Shown: positions 37,220-47,344 of the stretch, piece after piece
Layout of the letters: each line of letters opens with the position of its first letter
Numbering within the stretch: position 1 is the stretch's first letter
Source of the DNA: Photorhabdus bodei
GTDB lineage: Bacteria; Pseudomonadota; Gammaproteobacteria; Enterobacterales; Enterobacteriaceae
DNA: 57,305 nt
Assembly (NCBI RefSeq): GCF_003287735.1
Contig: NZ_NSCM01000028.1
Coordinates: forward strand, 1 to 57,305
Reading direction: 5' to 3'
The notes under the pieces: model-generated
Told to the model about the DNA's origin: nothing
Database searches by the model: none
The model's input: only the letters and a program-made list of their open reading frames with translations
Program-made: the position numbers and the translations under genes

Positions 37220-37894
37220 ATGCCCAAAAAAGATGTTGATTTTATGAAGGTGTTAGAAAAAAATCTTTGTCCGGCATGCGGAGACAAGGAATGCCCTATC
37301 CACAATAAAATGAAGCATATGAGAGACAGTATGAACGAAATTGTGGAAGCCTATTTTAAAGATGATATGCTTAAGATAAAAAAAATAAGCGTGCAACGTT
37401 TTTCTCATTATTATAGTAATTTCAATCATGAGACAATAGAAAACGACAAAAGCATGAGTTCAATTGGTCTATTTAATCATTATAGAAGAGATTCAGGTCA
37501 GGAAATAACTCTTTCTAAAATAGGTGTACAAAACAAAATTAGCAATTTGATAAAAACACCAGGTGCTTTTAAAAGAACAGATGGTACCAGTATTCAATCG
37601 CGTTTTATCTCACAGATTCAAAACGGTGATCGAACTCATTTTAATAATGCGTACGATTTTGGCACTGAATCCAGACATTTTAATGACCCATTATGGGCTA
37701 TCGGTGGCGCTAAGGTCAGTGGAAAATTAACTGATGTTAAAGTAGAAACTAGAGGAAATAAATATAATTTATCTGGGGTAATACATTACAAGCTTTATGA
37801 TAAATTTACAGATCCATATGATACGTTCAATTGGGTTAAAAAGGATCTTAACCCCAATGGAACCCCATTTGATATAACTGGAGCATGGAAATAG
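37220..37894 (+). CDS. Putative colicin-M-like toxin/effector (hypothetical)
   Basis: A 224-residue protein without signal peptide; AAGGAA precedes the ATG. Near the N-terminus is a Cys/His cluster C17-x2-C20-x4-C25-x2-H28 (CPACGDKECPIH), a possible metal knuckle. The C-terminal third resembles the catalytic part of colicin M in layout: a helical stretch (LSKIGVQNKISNLIKTPGAF), a Gly-rich strand (WAIGGAKVSGKLTDV), then NKYNLSGVIHYKLYDKFTDPYDTFN. DPYD stands where colicin M has D-x-Y-D (its Asp226, Tyr228, Asp229); the following His-Arg of colicin M is Lys-Lys here. It ends GTPFDITGAWK. The similarity is by eye and distant. A convergent small membrane protein gene follows, as in colicin/immunity pairs. 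Confidence 0.5.
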   Translation: MPKKDVDFMKVLEKNLCPACGDKECPIHNKMKHMRDSMNEIVEAYFKDDMLKIKKISVQRFSHYYSNFNHETIENDKSMSSIGLFNHYRRDSGQEITLSKIGVQNKISNLIKTPGAFKRTDGTSIQSRFISQIQNGDRTHFNNAYDFGTESRHFNDPLWAIGGAKVSGKLTDVKVETRGNKYNLSGVIHYKLYDKFTDPYDTFNWVKKDLNPNGTPFDITGAWK

Positions 37895-37974
37895 CCTGTA
37901 AATTTCAATATCGATAAAAATATATATGATAATAAAATCAAGCCGTTAATTGATAAACAATAGCGGATATTTAC

Positions 37975-37997
37975 TGTCGTGCATTTAATGCACGACA
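37975..37997. terminator. Bidirectional hairpin between the convergent pair
   Basis: A perfect 9-bp stem TGTCGTGCA/TGCACGACA with loop TTTAA. It lies between the toxin-like gene and the convergent small gene, whose stop codon falls inside the loop. It may serve both transcripts. Confidence 0.55.
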
Positions 37998-38200
37998 TAA
38001 TATAGGAACTCAGATAGATTTAAGAAACAGTAAAGTAGCAGTGGGGAAAAAATACCAACTAAAATGAAAATAATAACACTTGCCACCGATGATATTAATG
38101 TTTTTTTGACGTTTTTATCTAAAATAAAAAAATAATTAACTATTACAAATAACAGAAAAAAAACAATGGTATCAATGAGTCGTGATAACAGAAATATCAT
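37985..38200 (-). CDS. Small membrane protein, possible immunity protein
   Basis: 71 residues with two strongly hydrophobic segments (TIVFFLLFVIVNYFFI at ~11-26 and ISSVASVIIFILVGIFSPLLLYCFL at ~36-60) joined by a charged loop DKNVKKT. AAGGAT stands ~9 bases before the ATG, which supports it as a real gene. It converges on the toxin-like gene with about 90 bases between stops. Immunity genes of colicins M and of pore-forming colicins are also short, membrane-bound and on the opposite strand (family knowledge), hence the proposal. No sequence match to a known immunity protein was recognised. Confidence 0.5.
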   Translation of the reverse strand: MIFLLSRLIDTIVFFLLFVIVNYFFILDKNVKKTLISSVASVIIFILVGIFSPLLLYCFLNLSEFLYYVVH

Positions 38201-38395
38201 TCCACATCCTTTGTTGAAAAATTTTTCTTTAATTATACAGCCAATTTTATTAAAAATAATAGTTTTTTTAAAGCTATTAAGTTTGCATAATAATCAAAAT
38301 AGTGACTTGTGACACAATTATCAATCATTTTCGATTAAATTTATTAACGCGTCGTTTAGGTTCAGAAGGACAACCTCAAGTTGGCTGGTAACTGG
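38201..38395. other. Intergenic, nothing recognised
   Basis: About 195 AT-rich bases holding the promoter of the small membrane protein gene. Nothing further seen. Confidence 0.35.
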
Positions 38396-38682
38396 TCAAG
38401 CTATGTGCAATCGATGAAGGTGAGACACATCGATATGCTGTTTTGCCTGCCATAACTCATAGTCTACCTGCATCCCCATCCAAACTTGAGGTGAACTGCC
38501 GATAACAACAGACAATTTCAGTGCCATTTCTGGCGAAACATCAGACTTGCCAACAACCAAACGTTGCACAGTTGATGGCGCTACACCCAGTGCCCTAACC
38601 AAGCCTCTAACACTCAAATTCAGAGCTTCCATAGCCTCTTTAACCAATATTCCAGGATGCAGGGGTTATACATCATAACCAT
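38396..38682 (-). pseudogene. Lone HigA-like antitoxin, frameshifted at codon 3-5
   Basis: The frame reads PLHPGILVKEAMEALNLSVRGL...LGVAPSTVQRLVVGKSDVSPEMALKLSVVIGSSPQVWMGMQVDYELWQA, the XRE/HigA antitoxin family (HPG at the N-terminus, helix-turn-helix, SPEMALxL, VWxxxQxxYELW). A Shine-Dalgarno (GAGG) and ATGs at 38682/38673 stand upstream but in another frame; a stop at 38668-38666 separates them. One lost base in TATAA would account for it. A TTG at 38647 could give a shorter protein. No HigB toxin gene precedes it. Confidence 0.65.
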
Positions 38683-38953
38683 TAGTAGTAATCCTCACCG
38701 TTCACAATATATAGACATCACCACCACACAACTTCCCGAAAAAGGGAATCAGGAAAGAAGTTAAAAAAGGGGCGTTAATCACATCACTGCAATTTAAATA
38801 TCAGAAATCTTCGATTGAAATTTACTATCATCATCTCAGACAAAATTAGAGGAATCCTACCGGGTACTGAAGAACTTGATAATACCAAGCATCAACAATG
38901 CAAAAATACGAGCAACTGTTCTTCAGAACCCAAGTAGCCAAACTATTCAACAA
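38683..38953. other. Region downstream of rpoS, no gene recognised
   Basis: About 270 bases between rpoS and the HigA remnant. A weak hairpin (GTTCTGAAGAAC on the minus strand, ~38918-38929, followed farther on by ATTTTTGC) may help end rpoS transcription. No HigB-like frame survives. Confidence 0.35.
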
Positions 38954-39952
38954 TTAAGTACGGAATAACGCTTCAATATTCAAACCTTGAGTTTGCATAA
39001 TATCTTTCAGACGTCGCAAACCCTCGACTTGGATCTGACGCACTCTTTCCCTTGTCAAACCGATCTCTTTGCCCACATCTTCCAGCGTTTCAGCCTCATA
39101 TCCCAAAAGACCAAAACGACGCGCTAATACTTCACGTTGCTTCGAATTCAACTCAAACAGCCATTTGACGATACTCTTTTTCATATCGTCTTCTTGTGTT
39201 GTTCCCTCCGGCCCGGTTTCATTCTCATCCGATAAAACATCCAATAGGGCTTTATCAGAATCACTGCTAATAGGGGTATCAACCGAAATGATACGTTCAT
39301 TCAATCGCAACATACGGCTTACGTCATCAACCGGTCTATCCAGTTGCTCAGCTATCTCTTCCGGGCTAGGTTCATGATCCAATTTATGGGCAAGTTCTCT
39401 TGCTGTACGCAAGTAGACGTTGAGCTCTTTAACAATATGGATTGGCAACCGAATAGTACGGGTTTGATTCATAATCGCCCGTTCAATGGTTTGCCGAATC
39501 CACCATGTTGCATAGGTAGAAAACCTGAACCCGCGCTCCGGGTCAAATTTTTCAACAGCACGGATAAGGCCAAGATTACCTTCTTCAATTAAATCAAGAA
39601 GAGCTAAGCCTCTGTTACTGTAACGGCGGGAAATTTTGACAACCAATCGCAAGTTACTTTCGATCATTCTCTGGCGGGCCAGAACATCACCACGTAATGC
39701 CCGCCTTGCGAAAAAAACCTCTTCTTCCGCCGTCAGCAAAGGAGAAAAACCAATCTCGCCGAGATAAAGCTGTGTTGCATCAAGAACCCGCTGGCTCATG
39801 CCCTGCAATACATCTAAATCATTCTCAAAATCAGTTAGATCACCCTCATTGTTCTTCAATAATTTCTCATCGAAGTCGTCAGCTTCAATACCACTTTCAT
39901 CTAAATCCGCATCATCATACAACTCGTTAACTTTCAGCGTATTTTGGCTCAT
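38954..39952 (-). CDS. rpoS: RNA polymerase sigma factor RpoS
   Basis: A 332-residue stationary-phase/stress sigma factor. Region 1.2 has [21 protein letters not shown]. Region 2 has [54 protein letters not shown]. Region 3 has [14 protein letters not shown]. Region 4 has [49 protein letters not shown]. Length equals the enterobacterial norm. It follows nlpD after 51 bases; in relatives the main rpoS promoter lies inside nlpD. In Photorhabdus and Xenorhabdus, RpoS-type control is linked to host colonisation (general knowledge). Confidence 0.97.
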   Translation of the reverse strand: MSQNTLKVNELYDDADLDESGIEADDFDEKLLKNNEGDLTDFENDLDVLQGMSQRVLDATQLYLGEIGFSPLLTAEEEVFFARRALRGDVLARQRMIESNLRLVVKISRRYSNRGLALLDLIEEGNLGLIRAVEKFDPERGFRFSTYATWWIRQTIERAIMNQTRTIRLPIHIVKELNVYLRTARELAHKLDHEPSPEEIAEQLDRPVDDVSRMLRLNERIISVDTPISSDSDKALLDVLSDENETGPEGTTQEDDMKKSIVKWLFELNSKQREVLARRFGLLGYEAETLEDVGKEIGLTRERVRQIQVEGLRRLKDIMQTQGLNIEALFRT

Positions 39953-40003
39953 AAGCTGCCCCTACCCATGATAATGCAGGCAGAATTCAGCACTCTGCCC
40001 AGT

Positions 40004-40999
40004 TTATCGCTGCGGAAGATAACGCAGCGGGTTTACGGATTTTCCCTTGTAACGAATTTCAAAGTGTAATCTTACAGAGCTGGTACCCGTGCTACCCATA
40101 GCGGCAATTTTTTGCCCTGCCTTGATGTCCTGTTGCTCACGAACCAGCATTGTATCGTTATGAGCATAGGCACTCAGGTAGTCATCGTTATGTTTTATAA
40201 TTATCAGATTTCCATATCCACGTAAGGCATTTCCGGCGTAGACAACCCGACCACCTGCTGTTGCGAATACTGACTGGCCCCTGCTACCTGCAATATCAAT
40301 CCCTTTGTTACCCCCTTGGGTATCAGAGAAACTCTCAATCACTTTACCTTCAGCCGGCCACATCCAACTGCTGACAGCGCTGTTTCCACTGCTTGCGGTT
40401 GTCGTCGGTGACTCTAAATACGTATCGTTTACTGTTGATGTAGTTGCCCGTGGCAACATTTTTACACTCTTTTGCTTCCCGGAATCTGCAGGATACGCAT
40501 TAGTTGATTGAGAATCAACCAGGGTTGTTTGAATTTGATTATGGTTATAAGTGGTTAACATCCCGCTACTACCGGTCCTCAAAGTCTGCCCCACCGTCAA
40601 ACTGTAAGGTTCTGAAATATTATTTTTGCTTGCAAGATCACGAAAATCACTACCTGTGATCCAGGCAATATAAAACAGAGTATCACCATGCTTGACTGTA
40701 TAAGTACTGCCGTTATAGCTACCTTTAGGAATACTGTCATAATCACGGCTATAAACGATTTTCCCCTGCAAATTGCTATCAGCCTCACTCATCGACGAAG
40801 GTGAAGATGGCATTGGCGTAGATACAGCAGCATGGCCGGAAGATATTACCGGATAACGACTCCCGCTGCTTTGTTTTTGATCAATACTAGTGATAGGTGC
40901 AGGACGAGTTGGTGTATTTGTACAGCCTACTAACCAGACTCCCATCAATAAACACGTTACAATCCGCTGTATTTTTTTCATTGGGCTTCCCAAATTCAT
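40004..40999 (-). CDS. nlpD: Murein hydrolase activator lipoprotein NlpD
   Basis: A 331-residue lipoprotein that activates the amidase AmiC during cell separation. The start [12 protein letters not shown] at 40999 has GGAAGG upstream; an earlier ATG 15 bases before is less likely. The lipobox is LVGC near residue 25. A Pro/Ser-rich linker is followed by a LysM domain ([30 protein letters not shown]) and an M23-type domain ([27 protein letters not shown]...[10 protein letters not shown]). The M23 catalytic residues are degenerate, as is usual in NlpD. Confidence 0.93.
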   Translation of the reverse strand: MNLGSPMKKIQRIVTCLLMGVWLVGCTNTPTRPAPITSIDQKQSSGSRYPVISSGHAAVSTPMPSSPSSMSEADSNLQGKIVYSRDYDSIPKGSYNGSTYTVKHGDTLFYIAWITGSDFRDLASKNNISEPYSLTVGQTLRTGSSGMLTTYNHNQIQTTLVDSQSTNAYPADSGKQKSVKMLPRATTSTVNDTYLESPTTTASSGNSAVSSWMWPAEGKVIESFSDTQGGNKGIDIAGSRGQSVFATAGGRVVYAGNALRGYGNLIIIKHNDDYLSAYAHNDTMLVREQQDIKAGQKIAAMGSTGTSSVRLHFEIRYKGKSVNPLRYLPQR

Positions 41000-41150
41000 A
41001 TTTCCTTCCCCCATAACGGCAAAGATAAGCGTAAAAATTAATAATTCTTAAAGGTTATACATAACCACAAAAATCTCGAAACGAAAATAATTTCGCTTAT
41101 TAAAGCAAATATAACCATTAATTGAAAAATAGTTGCAATAGACTATGAAT

Positions 41151-41777
41151 TTAAGCCAGTTCCCCTTGCACAAGGGGCACAAAGCGCACAGCTTCGATCA
41201 CTTCACTATGAAAACCATTGCCATGACGTTTCATGGATTTAAGAATTTGTGTATGCTCGCCAACGGGCAAAACCATCACACCACCATCAGCAAGCTGAAG
41301 CATCAATTCTTGTGGGATATAGGGAGGCGCAGCGGTCACAATAATAGCATCAAATAACCCACGCGACGGCCATCCTTGCCAACCATCCCCATGACGGGTT
41401 GAAACATTATGCAAATCAAGCTGTTTCAATCTCCGTTTAGCCTGCCACTGTAGGCCCTTGATCCGTTCTACCGAGAAAACATGTTTGACTAAATGCGCTA
41501 ATATTGCTGTCTGATAACCAGAGCCGGTACCAATTTCCAAAACCTTAGCATCCGGTGTTAACTGAAGCAGCTCAGTCATACGGGCAACAATATAAGGCTG
41601 AGAAATTGTTTGCCCATAACCAATAGGCAAGGCCGTATTTTCATACGCTTTATGTGCCAGTGCTTCATCGACAAAACGTTCTCTAGGCACGGCAGAAATG
41701 GCGGCCAGTAAACGTTCATCATCTATTCCCTGCTGGCGTAATTGTGTCAGCAAATTTTTCATTGCCCGACTCAGCAT
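41151..41777 (-). CDS. pcm: Protein-L-isoaspartate O-methyltransferase Pcm
   Basis: A 208-residue SAM-dependent methyltransferase that starts repair of isoaspartyl residues in aged proteins. Motif I is [18 protein letters not shown]. The family segments [31 protein letters not shown] and [15 protein letters not shown] are complete, and the C-terminus [14 protein letters not shown] is as in relatives. It overlaps surE by 7 bases, in the conserved surE-pcm-nlpD-rpoS order. Confidence 0.96.
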   Translation of the reverse strand: MLSRAMKNLLTQLRQQGIDDERLLAAISAVPRERFVDEALAHKAYENTALPIGYGQTISQPYIVARMTELLQLTPDAKVLEIGTGSGYQTAILAHLVKHVFSVERIKGLQWQAKRRLKQLDLHNVSTRHGDGWQGWPSRGLFDAIIVTAAPPYIPQELMLQLADGGVMVLPVGEHTQILKSMKRHGNGFHSEVIEAVRFVPLVQGELA

Positions 41778-42535
41778 TCTCCATCAACCTCAGCTTTAGC
41801 TAACCAATCTCTTACTAACGCCTGCGCTTTATACGCAGTCAGATCTACCTGTAATGGCGTAATAGATACATATCCCTGTTCCACCGCCGCAAAATCTGTT
41901 TCAGGGCCAGCATCATATTTATCTCCCGGTGGCCCCAACCAGTAAAGCATGTTACCTTTCGGATCTTGCATGGAATAAACTTCTTCCGCGGCATGACGGC
42001 TACCACAACGTGTCACCCGAAAACCTTTAATGTGCTCAAGTGGCAGATCAGGAACATTCACATTTAAAATATTACCCGCTCTCAAAGGCGTTGTTTGTAG
42101 CATTTGTAACAAACGACATGTGATTTCTGCCGCTGTTTCATAATGCAATTCGCCATCAAGTGAAATAGCCAATGCCGGCAACCCCAGATGACGGCCTTCC
42201 ATCGCAGCCGCAACCGTACCGGAATAAATCACATCATCCCCAAGGTTAGGGCCACGATTAATACCAGAAACAACAATTTCAGGGCGCGGAAGAACCAGCC
42301 GATTAACACCGAGATAAACACAATCTGTTGGTGTGCCGCCCAATACCGAAATATCACCATTCTCCAGCGTATTAACACTTAATGAACGATCAAGGGTCAA
42401 TGCATTAGATGCACCACTCCGATTACGATCAGGAGCAACAACCTGCACATGATAACTTTCACGCAATGCAGCCGCCAAAGCCTGAATCCCTGGAGCGGTC
42501 ACACCATCATCATTACTCAACAATATTCGTAACAT
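41771..42535 (-). CDS. surE: 5'/3'-nucleotidase SurE
   Basis: A 254-residue metal-dependent nucleotidase/exopolyphosphatase for stationary-phase survival. The active-site N-terminus [14 protein letters not shown] and the DRNRSGASN and [26 protein letters not shown] blocks are intact. The start lies 23 bases inside the end of truD and the end overlaps pcm, so the genes are translationally coupled. Confidence 0.96.
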   Translation of the reverse strand: MLRILLSNDDGVTAPGIQALAAALRESYHVQVVAPDRNRSGASNALTLDRSLSVNTLENGDISVLGGTPTDCVYLGVNRLVLPRPEIVVSGINRGPNLGDDVIYSGTVAAAMEGRHLGLPALAISLDGELHYETAAEITCRLLQMLQTTPLRAGNILNVNVPDLPLEHIKGFRVTRCGSRHAAEEVYSMQDPKGNMLYWLGPPGDKYDAGPETDFAAVEQGYVSITPLQVDLTAYKAQALVRDWLAKAEVDGEC

Positions 42536-43565
42536 TATTTTGATCCTGATTGATTATTTCCCTGACCACACTGGTAGCAAAACTGCCAGCAGGCAACCAG
42601 AAACTGATTTTTACCGTGTCATTATCTTGCCATTGCCAACTCAGATTCTGAGGCTGCACCAGAATCGCCCTACGAGAACCCTCCACCCTTTCACGCTTGA
42701 TAAGTTCCCACAACGATTCATAAGGCTGCAAATATTGCCGTTCAAAATCCACAGCTTGGTGTTGTGTTCCCAATTCACCGTCACCAGGCAGCGGTGCAGT
42801 TATTTGTAATTCTCCATCGATCACCCGCTGTTGCAATAAAGGCAATTCAGCTTCGTCAGCAACAAACCAGCTACCACGCCCTGTTAATTGTAGGGCATCA
42901 CCCTTCATTACCTGTTGTTGCTGTTTCAGAGCAACCCGCGCACTGGCTACCGCATTAAACATAGCACTACGACTAGCTGATAGATAAAAACTGCGTTTAT
43001 TTCTCTCTTTTACTCGGATTTCATTATTTGCCCAACGCTGCGCTTGAATCAGATTCTGCCCATCCCGACCAAAACGCTGTTCACCAAAATAGTTAGGCAC
43101 ACCACTTTGCTGAATCAACTGTAGTCTGTTTTCAACCAATTGGTGATGACTGATTTCCCGCAAAATAAGTGTAAATGAGTTTCCTTTCAATGCGCCAATG
43201 CGCAATTTACGTTTCTGACGGGCTGTCGTCAGAACTTCACATCCCTCAAGCTGAAACGAGGCAAAATCAGGATCCTGTTTGCCCGGTAAGTGCAAACAAA
43301 ACCACTGTTCTGTCACTGCATTACGGTCTTTTAAACCAGCATAACTGACCGATCTAGACGGTATACCAGCGAAACGAGCGAGGTTATCTGCAACAAATTG
43401 AGTATTACAACCCGTTTTACGAATATGCACCATTAAGTGCTCACCTTCTCCATCAGGAGAAAATCCCAAATCTTCACAGACAATAAAATCTTCCGGCGAA
43501 GCCTTTAATATCCCCGTCGCTTCCGATTGCCCATACAGCCAATTTAATTCAGCCAATACCATCAA
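42513..43565 (-). CDS. truD: tRNA pseudouridine(13) synthase TruD
   Basis: A 350-residue TruD acting on U13 of tRNA-Glu. The catalytic Asp is in [16 protein letters not shown] (~residues 75-90). Other marks are [34 protein letters not shown] and [16 protein letters not shown], and the C-terminal [16 protein letters not shown]. It begins one base after the ispF stop and overlaps surE. Confidence 0.95.
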   Translation of the reverse strand: MMVLAELNWLYGQSEATGILKASPEDFIVCEDLGFSPDGEGEHLMVHIRKTGCNTQFVADNLARFAGIPSRSVSYAGLKDRNAVTEQWFCLHLPGKQDPDFASFQLEGCEVLTTARQKRKLRIGALKGNSFTLILREISHHQLVENRLQLIQQSGVPNYFGEQRFGRDGQNLIQAQRWANNEIRVKERNKRSFYLSASRSAMFNAVASARVALKQQQQVMKGDALQLTGRGSWFVADEAELPLLQQRVIDGELQITAPLPGDGELGTQHQAVDFERQYLQPYESLWELIKRERVEGSRRAILVQPQNLSWQWQDNDTVKISFWLPAGSFATSVVREIINQDQNNVTNIVE

Positions 43566-44039
43566 TTATTCCTTAACCAGCAAAGCAACCGCTTCGCAAG
43601 CAATACCTTCTTTACGCCCAACAAATCCCAATTTTTCGGTGGTTGTGGCTTTAACATTGATATCATCAATGTGACATTGCAGATCTTCTGCCAGATTGAC
43701 TCTCATTTGTAGGATATGCGGCAACATTTTGGGTGCTTGAGCGATAATCGTAATATCCAGATTGCCAATTCGATACCCCTTTTCTCTGATACGTGAATAG
43801 GCTTCGCGCAATAATTTACGGCTATCCACCCCTTTAAACGCTGGATCAGTGTCTGGGAATAATTTCCCGATATCGCCCAATGCCGCAGCACCTAACAAAG
43901 CATCCGTTGCTGCATGGAGAGCAACATCACCATCGGAATGCGCTAACAACCCTTGTTCATAAGGAATACGAACACCACCGATAATAATCGGTCCTTCACC
44001 ACCAAATTTATGTACATCGAAACCGTGTCCGATCCTCAT
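43566..44039 (-). CDS. ispF: 2-C-methyl-D-erythritol 2,4-cyclodiphosphate synthase IspF
   Basis: A 157-residue enzyme of the MEP isoprenoid pathway, trimeric and zinc-dependent. Zinc ligands are in [12 protein letters not shown] (Asp8, His10) and in [27 protein letters not shown]. It ends in the [23 protein letters not shown] segment. Cotranscribed 13 bases after ispD, which feeds the same pathway two steps before. Confidence 0.97.
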   Translation of the reverse strand: MRIGHGFDVHKFGGEGPIIIGGVRIPYEQGLLAHSDGDVALHAATDALLGAAALGDIGKLFPDTDPAFKGVDSRKLLREAYSRIREKGYRIGNLDITIIAQAPKMLPHILQMRVNLAEDLQCHIDDINVKATTTEKLGFVGRKEGIACEAVALLVKE

Positions 44040-44052
44040 GATGTCTGTTCCT

Positions 44053-44784
44053 TTATTTTCTAGACAGATAAAATTCTGCCAATGCCAAATCCTCAGGGCG
44101 CGTGACTTTTATATTGTCCGAACGCCCGTTAACCAACACCGGTTGATAACCACAATATTCCAGTGCGGAAGCTTCATCTGTAATATTAGCGTGTTGAGAA
44201 AGTGCTTTTGATAAACAATCCCTTAGTAACATCAATGGAAAAAACTGAGGTGTCAGTGCATGCCAGAGATCTTGCCGTTCTACTGTATGGTCAATAATCT
44301 GACCAACCCGTCCGCGTTTCATCGTATCGCGGACCGGCGATGCCAGAATACCACCGCATGCCATATTTCCCTGTTCATCGGCTTCTGCTAATTGTAACAA
44401 ACGGTCAAGATCGTCATGGTGTAAACAAGGGCGGGCCGCATCATGCACTAAAACCCAGCAATGATCACTGCCAGTCAAATGAACCAGATGATTTAAACCA
44501 GCCAGCACAGAATCTGCTCGCTGTTCACCACCGGTTACCGTAGTAATGCGCGAATCTGATGCAATCTCAAGGGATTGAAACTGTGTGTCCGCGGGATTTA
44601 AAACAATCACAACATGCTGAATACGGGGATGAGCAAGTAATGCAGCCAAGGTGTGCTCAATAATAGTCTTTCCAACAATAGACAGGTATTGCTTTGGGCA
44701 ATCCGAATTCATTCGGCTACCAATACCCGCTGCTGGTACCAAAGCAATAATATCAGCACAGGAACGAAGTAATAGATTGTTCAT
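44053..44784 (-). CDS. ispD: 2-C-methyl-D-erythritol 4-phosphate cytidylyltransferase IspD
   Basis: A 243-residue CTP-dependent enzyme of the MEP pathway. The nucleotide loop [22 protein letters not shown] is at ~15-36. [24 protein letters not shown] and [11 protein letters not shown] are all present. It lies 5 bases after ftsB and 13 before ispF. Confidence 0.96.
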   Translation of the reverse strand: MNNLLLRSCADIIALVPAAGIGSRMNSDCPKQYLSIVGKTIIEHTLAALLAHPRIQHVVIVLNPADTQFQSLEIASDSRITTVTGGEQRADSVLAGLNHLVHLTGSDHCWVLVHDAARPCLHHDDLDRLLQLAEADEQGNMACGGILASPVRDTMKRGRVGQIIDHTVERQDLWHALTPQFFPLMLLRDCLSKALSQHANITDEASALEYCGYQPVLVNGRSDNIKVTRPEDLALAEFYLSRK

Positions 44785-44789
44785 TTTAA

Positions 44790-45110
44790 TTATTGAGTAT
44801 TATTTGGAGTCGAGGGACGCGAAGTGTTTTCTTTAGATTTATCAACGATTAAACGATAGAAAGTTTCACCCGGTTTGATCATACCCAATTCACTACGGGA
44901 TCGCTCTTCGATGGCTTCCTGTCCACCCGTAAGATCATCAATTTCCGCCGATAACTGATCGTTACGCGCTTTAAGTTTGCTGTTATTACGCTCTTGCATC
45001 GCAACATCATTCTTAACCCGCACATAATCATGAATGCCGTTTTTACCAAGCCACAGTGAATACTGTAGCCATCCAAGTAAAACCAGTAATAGTAGCGTCA
45101 GTTTACCCAT
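44790..45110 (-). CDS. ftsB: Cell division protein FtsB
   Basis: A 106-residue bitopic division protein that joins FtsL and FtsQ at the septum. One N-terminal membrane segment ([19 protein letters not shown], residues ~4-22) is followed by a coiled coil ([25 protein letters not shown]) and [20 protein letters not shown]. The C-terminal tail is Ser/Thr/Asn-rich. Heads the ftsB-ispD-ispF run. Confidence 0.93.
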   Translation of the reverse strand: MGKLTLLLLVLLGWLQYSLWLGKNGIHDYVRVKNDVAMQERNNSKLKARNDQLSAEIDDLTGGQEAIEERSRSELGMIKPGETFYRLIVDKSKENTSRPSTPNNTQ

Positions 45111-45183
45111 TTCCGCCCCCTAAAATATCTGTCAATCATCCCATAACTCAAAGAATGACGCCACTATCACAAAACAGGGTATG

Positions 45184-45211
45184 AGAAAAATAGTTGAATG
45201 CAGCTATTTTA
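45184..45211 (-). terminator. Possible terminator after cysC
   Basis: An AT-rich stem AAAATAG/CTATTTT with a ~10-base loop, followed on the minus strand by TTTTTCTC. It lies ~45 bases past the cysC stop. The weak stem makes it uncertain. Confidence 0.4.
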
Positions 45212-45256
45212 CACAAGCACATCACTGAAAACGCAATAATGTGCTTTTTGTTGACG

Positions 45257-45889
45257 TTATCCGTGATGAATCATTGAGCGTATAATGCCGCTCTTTTCCA
45301 ATTCCACCAGCAACTGGGCCACGGAGATTTCAACGGATTGCTGGCCTGGAAGATAAATTTCCGGGTTATCGGGAACCTCATAGACTGAATCAATCCCCGT
45401 GAAATGACGAATTTCACCGGCACGGGCTTTTTTGTACAATCCTTTCGGATCACGGGATTCACAAATTTCCAGTGGTGTATCGACAAAAACTTCAATAAAT
45501 TGCCCTGGTTCTAACAGTTCACGAACCTTTTTCCGCTCTGCTTTATGAGGGGAGATAAAAGCCGTCAGCACGACTAAACCCGCATCGACCATCAAACTGG
45601 CAACTTCACCCACACGGCGGATATTTTCCTGCCTATCCTGTTCGGAGAAACCCAAATCACTACAAAGGCCATGACGCAAGTTATCACCATCAAGCAAATA
45701 AGTTTTCATTCCTCGTTGAAACAGGGCCTGCTCTAAAGCCCCGGCCACAGTGGATTTCCCTGAACCCGATAAACCAGTGAACCAAATAACCAATGCAGGA
45801 TGTCCATTTTCAATCTCCCGCTGCACTCTGGTCAGTTGATGTGGATGCCAGACAACATTTTCTGATAGCAAATTTTCAATGTCAGCCAA
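45257..45889 (-). CDS. cysC: Adenylyl-sulfate kinase CysC
   Basis: A 210-residue kinase turning APS into PAPS with ATP. The P-loop [15 protein letters not shown] is at ~35-49. [33 protein letters not shown] and [27 protein letters not shown] are standard. It starts 1 base after the cysN stop and is the last gene of the cysGDNC unit. Confidence 0.97.
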   Translation of the reverse strand: MADIENLLSENVVWHPHQLTRVQREIENGHPALVIWFTGLSGSGKSTVAGALEQALFQRGMKTYLLDGDNLRHGLCSDLGFSEQDRQENIRRVGEVASLMVDAGLVVLTAFISPHKAERKKVRELLEPGQFIEVFVDTPLEICESRDPKGLYKKARAGEIRHFTGIDSVYEVPDNPEIYLPGQQSVEISVAQLLVELEKSGIIRSMIHHG

Positions 45890-45890
45890 T

Positions 45891-47333
45891 TTATTTACCT
45901 CCCAGTAAATCTCTGGCTCCCCAATGAGGGAAATGACGACGAATCAACCGATTCAATTCCAGTTCAAATTCGCTGAATTCTTTTGGCCCTTCATAAACAT
46001 CTGTCTGAATTTCACGTACCAACCCCGCACCAACAGTGACATTAGTCAGTCGATCGATCAAAATAATGCCGCCAGTGTCGCTATTTTGCTGATAGCTATC
46101 GAGCATTAATGGTTCTTCAAAAGAAAATTCCACCGATCCAATGGCATTTAATGGTAAATCAACAGTCACCCGCTGTGTCAGGTGAGTAATATCCACTTGA
46201 TATTGAATGTTCTCAACTTTCCCACGGCTCTTTTTACCCGCCACTTTGATATCAAGGTTCTGCCCCTGCACCAAAGGCTGTTCAGACATCCATACCACAT
46301 CCACCAGCGCATGCCGGGTAACCATCATCTCATCATCGGCAGAAATCAGGAGATCACCTCGGCTGATATCAACTTCGTCTTTCAGCACCACCGTCATGGT
46401 TTCACCCGGAACAGCAAAATTCAAATCACCATTAAAAGTCACTATCCGCTCCACCTGAGAGCAGATACCGGATGGCATGACTTTAACTTTCTGCCCTTTA
46501 CGTAAAATCCCAGACGAAAGTGTGCCACTATAACCACGAAAATCGAGATCAGGCCGACTAACATACTGTACCGGGAAGCGCAGTAACTGCTTCGAGGCTT
46601 CCTTTTTTACATCAACTGTCTCAAGAATATCCAACAACATTGGTCCTTCATACCAATCCATATTTCGACTTCTAGTGACAATATTATCGCCATCAAGTGC
46701 AGAGATTGGGACAAAATGAACGTCCAAATCTGTCGGCAATTGAGCAGCGAAATTCATATAATTCTGTTTGATCTGATCAAAAACTTCCTGACGATATTCC
46801 ATCAGATCCATTTTATTCACCGCTACCACCAAATGGCGAATACCTAGCAATGTACTGATAAAACTGTGACGACGGGTCTGCTCCTGAACACCTTTACGCG
46901 CATCAATCAACAGAATAGAGAGATCACAGGTCGATGCACCCGTTGCCATATTACGGGTGTACTGCTCATGTCCCGGTGTATCAGCAATGATAAATTTGCG
47001 TTTTTCTGTTGAAAAATAACGATAAGCCACATCAATGGTGATACCCTGTTCGCGCTCTGCGGCAAGACCATCCACCAATAAAGCCAGATCTAATTTTTCA
47101 CCCTGAGTACCGATACGTTTACTGTCATTCTGCAATGTTGAAAGCTGATCTTCGTAGATCTGACGGGTATCATGTAACAAGCGTCCAATCAGAGTACTTT
47201 TGCCATCATCCACGCTGCCACACGTCAGGAAACGCAGTAATCCTTTCTCTTGTTGAGCGTGCAGATAAGCTTCCACACCGCCCTGTTGTTTAATTTGATG
47301 AGCAATAGTTTCATTCTGTGCAAGTGCTGACAT
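45891..47333 (-). CDS. cysN: Sulfate adenylyltransferase subunit 1 CysN
   Basis: A 480-residue GTPase subunit of ATP sulfurylase that drives APS formation. GTPase motifs are [17 protein letters not shown] (~39-55), the effector region [30 protein letters not shown] and NKMDLM. Two beta-barrel domains follow ([15 protein letters not shown] and so on). It lies 11 bases after cysD, its partner. Confidence 0.97.
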   Translation of the reverse strand: MSALAQNETIAHQIKQQGGVEAYLHAQQEKGLLRFLTCGSVDDGKSTLIGRLLHDTRQIYEDQLSTLQNDSKRIGTQGEKLDLALLVDGLAAEREQGITIDVAYRYFSTEKRKFIIADTPGHEQYTRNMATGASTCDLSILLIDARKGVQEQTRRHSFISTLLGIRHLVVAVNKMDLMEYRQEVFDQIKQNYMNFAAQLPTDLDVHFVPISALDGDNIVTRSRNMDWYEGPMLLDILETVDVKKEASKQLLRFPVQYVSRPDLDFRGYSGTLSSGILRKGQKVKVMPSGICSQVERIVTFNGDLNFAVPGETMTVVLKDEVDISRGDLLISADDEMMVTRHALVDVVWMSEQPLVQGQNLDIKVAGKKSRGKVENIQYQVDITHLTQRVTVDLPLNAIGSVEFSFEEPLMLDSYQQNSDTGGIILIDRLTNVTVGAGLVREIQTDVYEGPKEFSEFELELNRLIRRHFPHWGARDLLGGK

Positions 47334-47344
47334 GGTTGTACTCC

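Noticed and set aside
38683..38953. HigB toxin upstream of the HigA-like frame
   Set aside because: No frame of suitable length or motif was found on the minus strand here.
45217..45252. Inverted repeat AAGCACAT/ATGTGCTT between ftsB and cysC as a terminator
   Set aside because: The loop is long and the U-run lies on the plus strand, where no gene ends; the hairpin at 45184-45211 is the better candidate.
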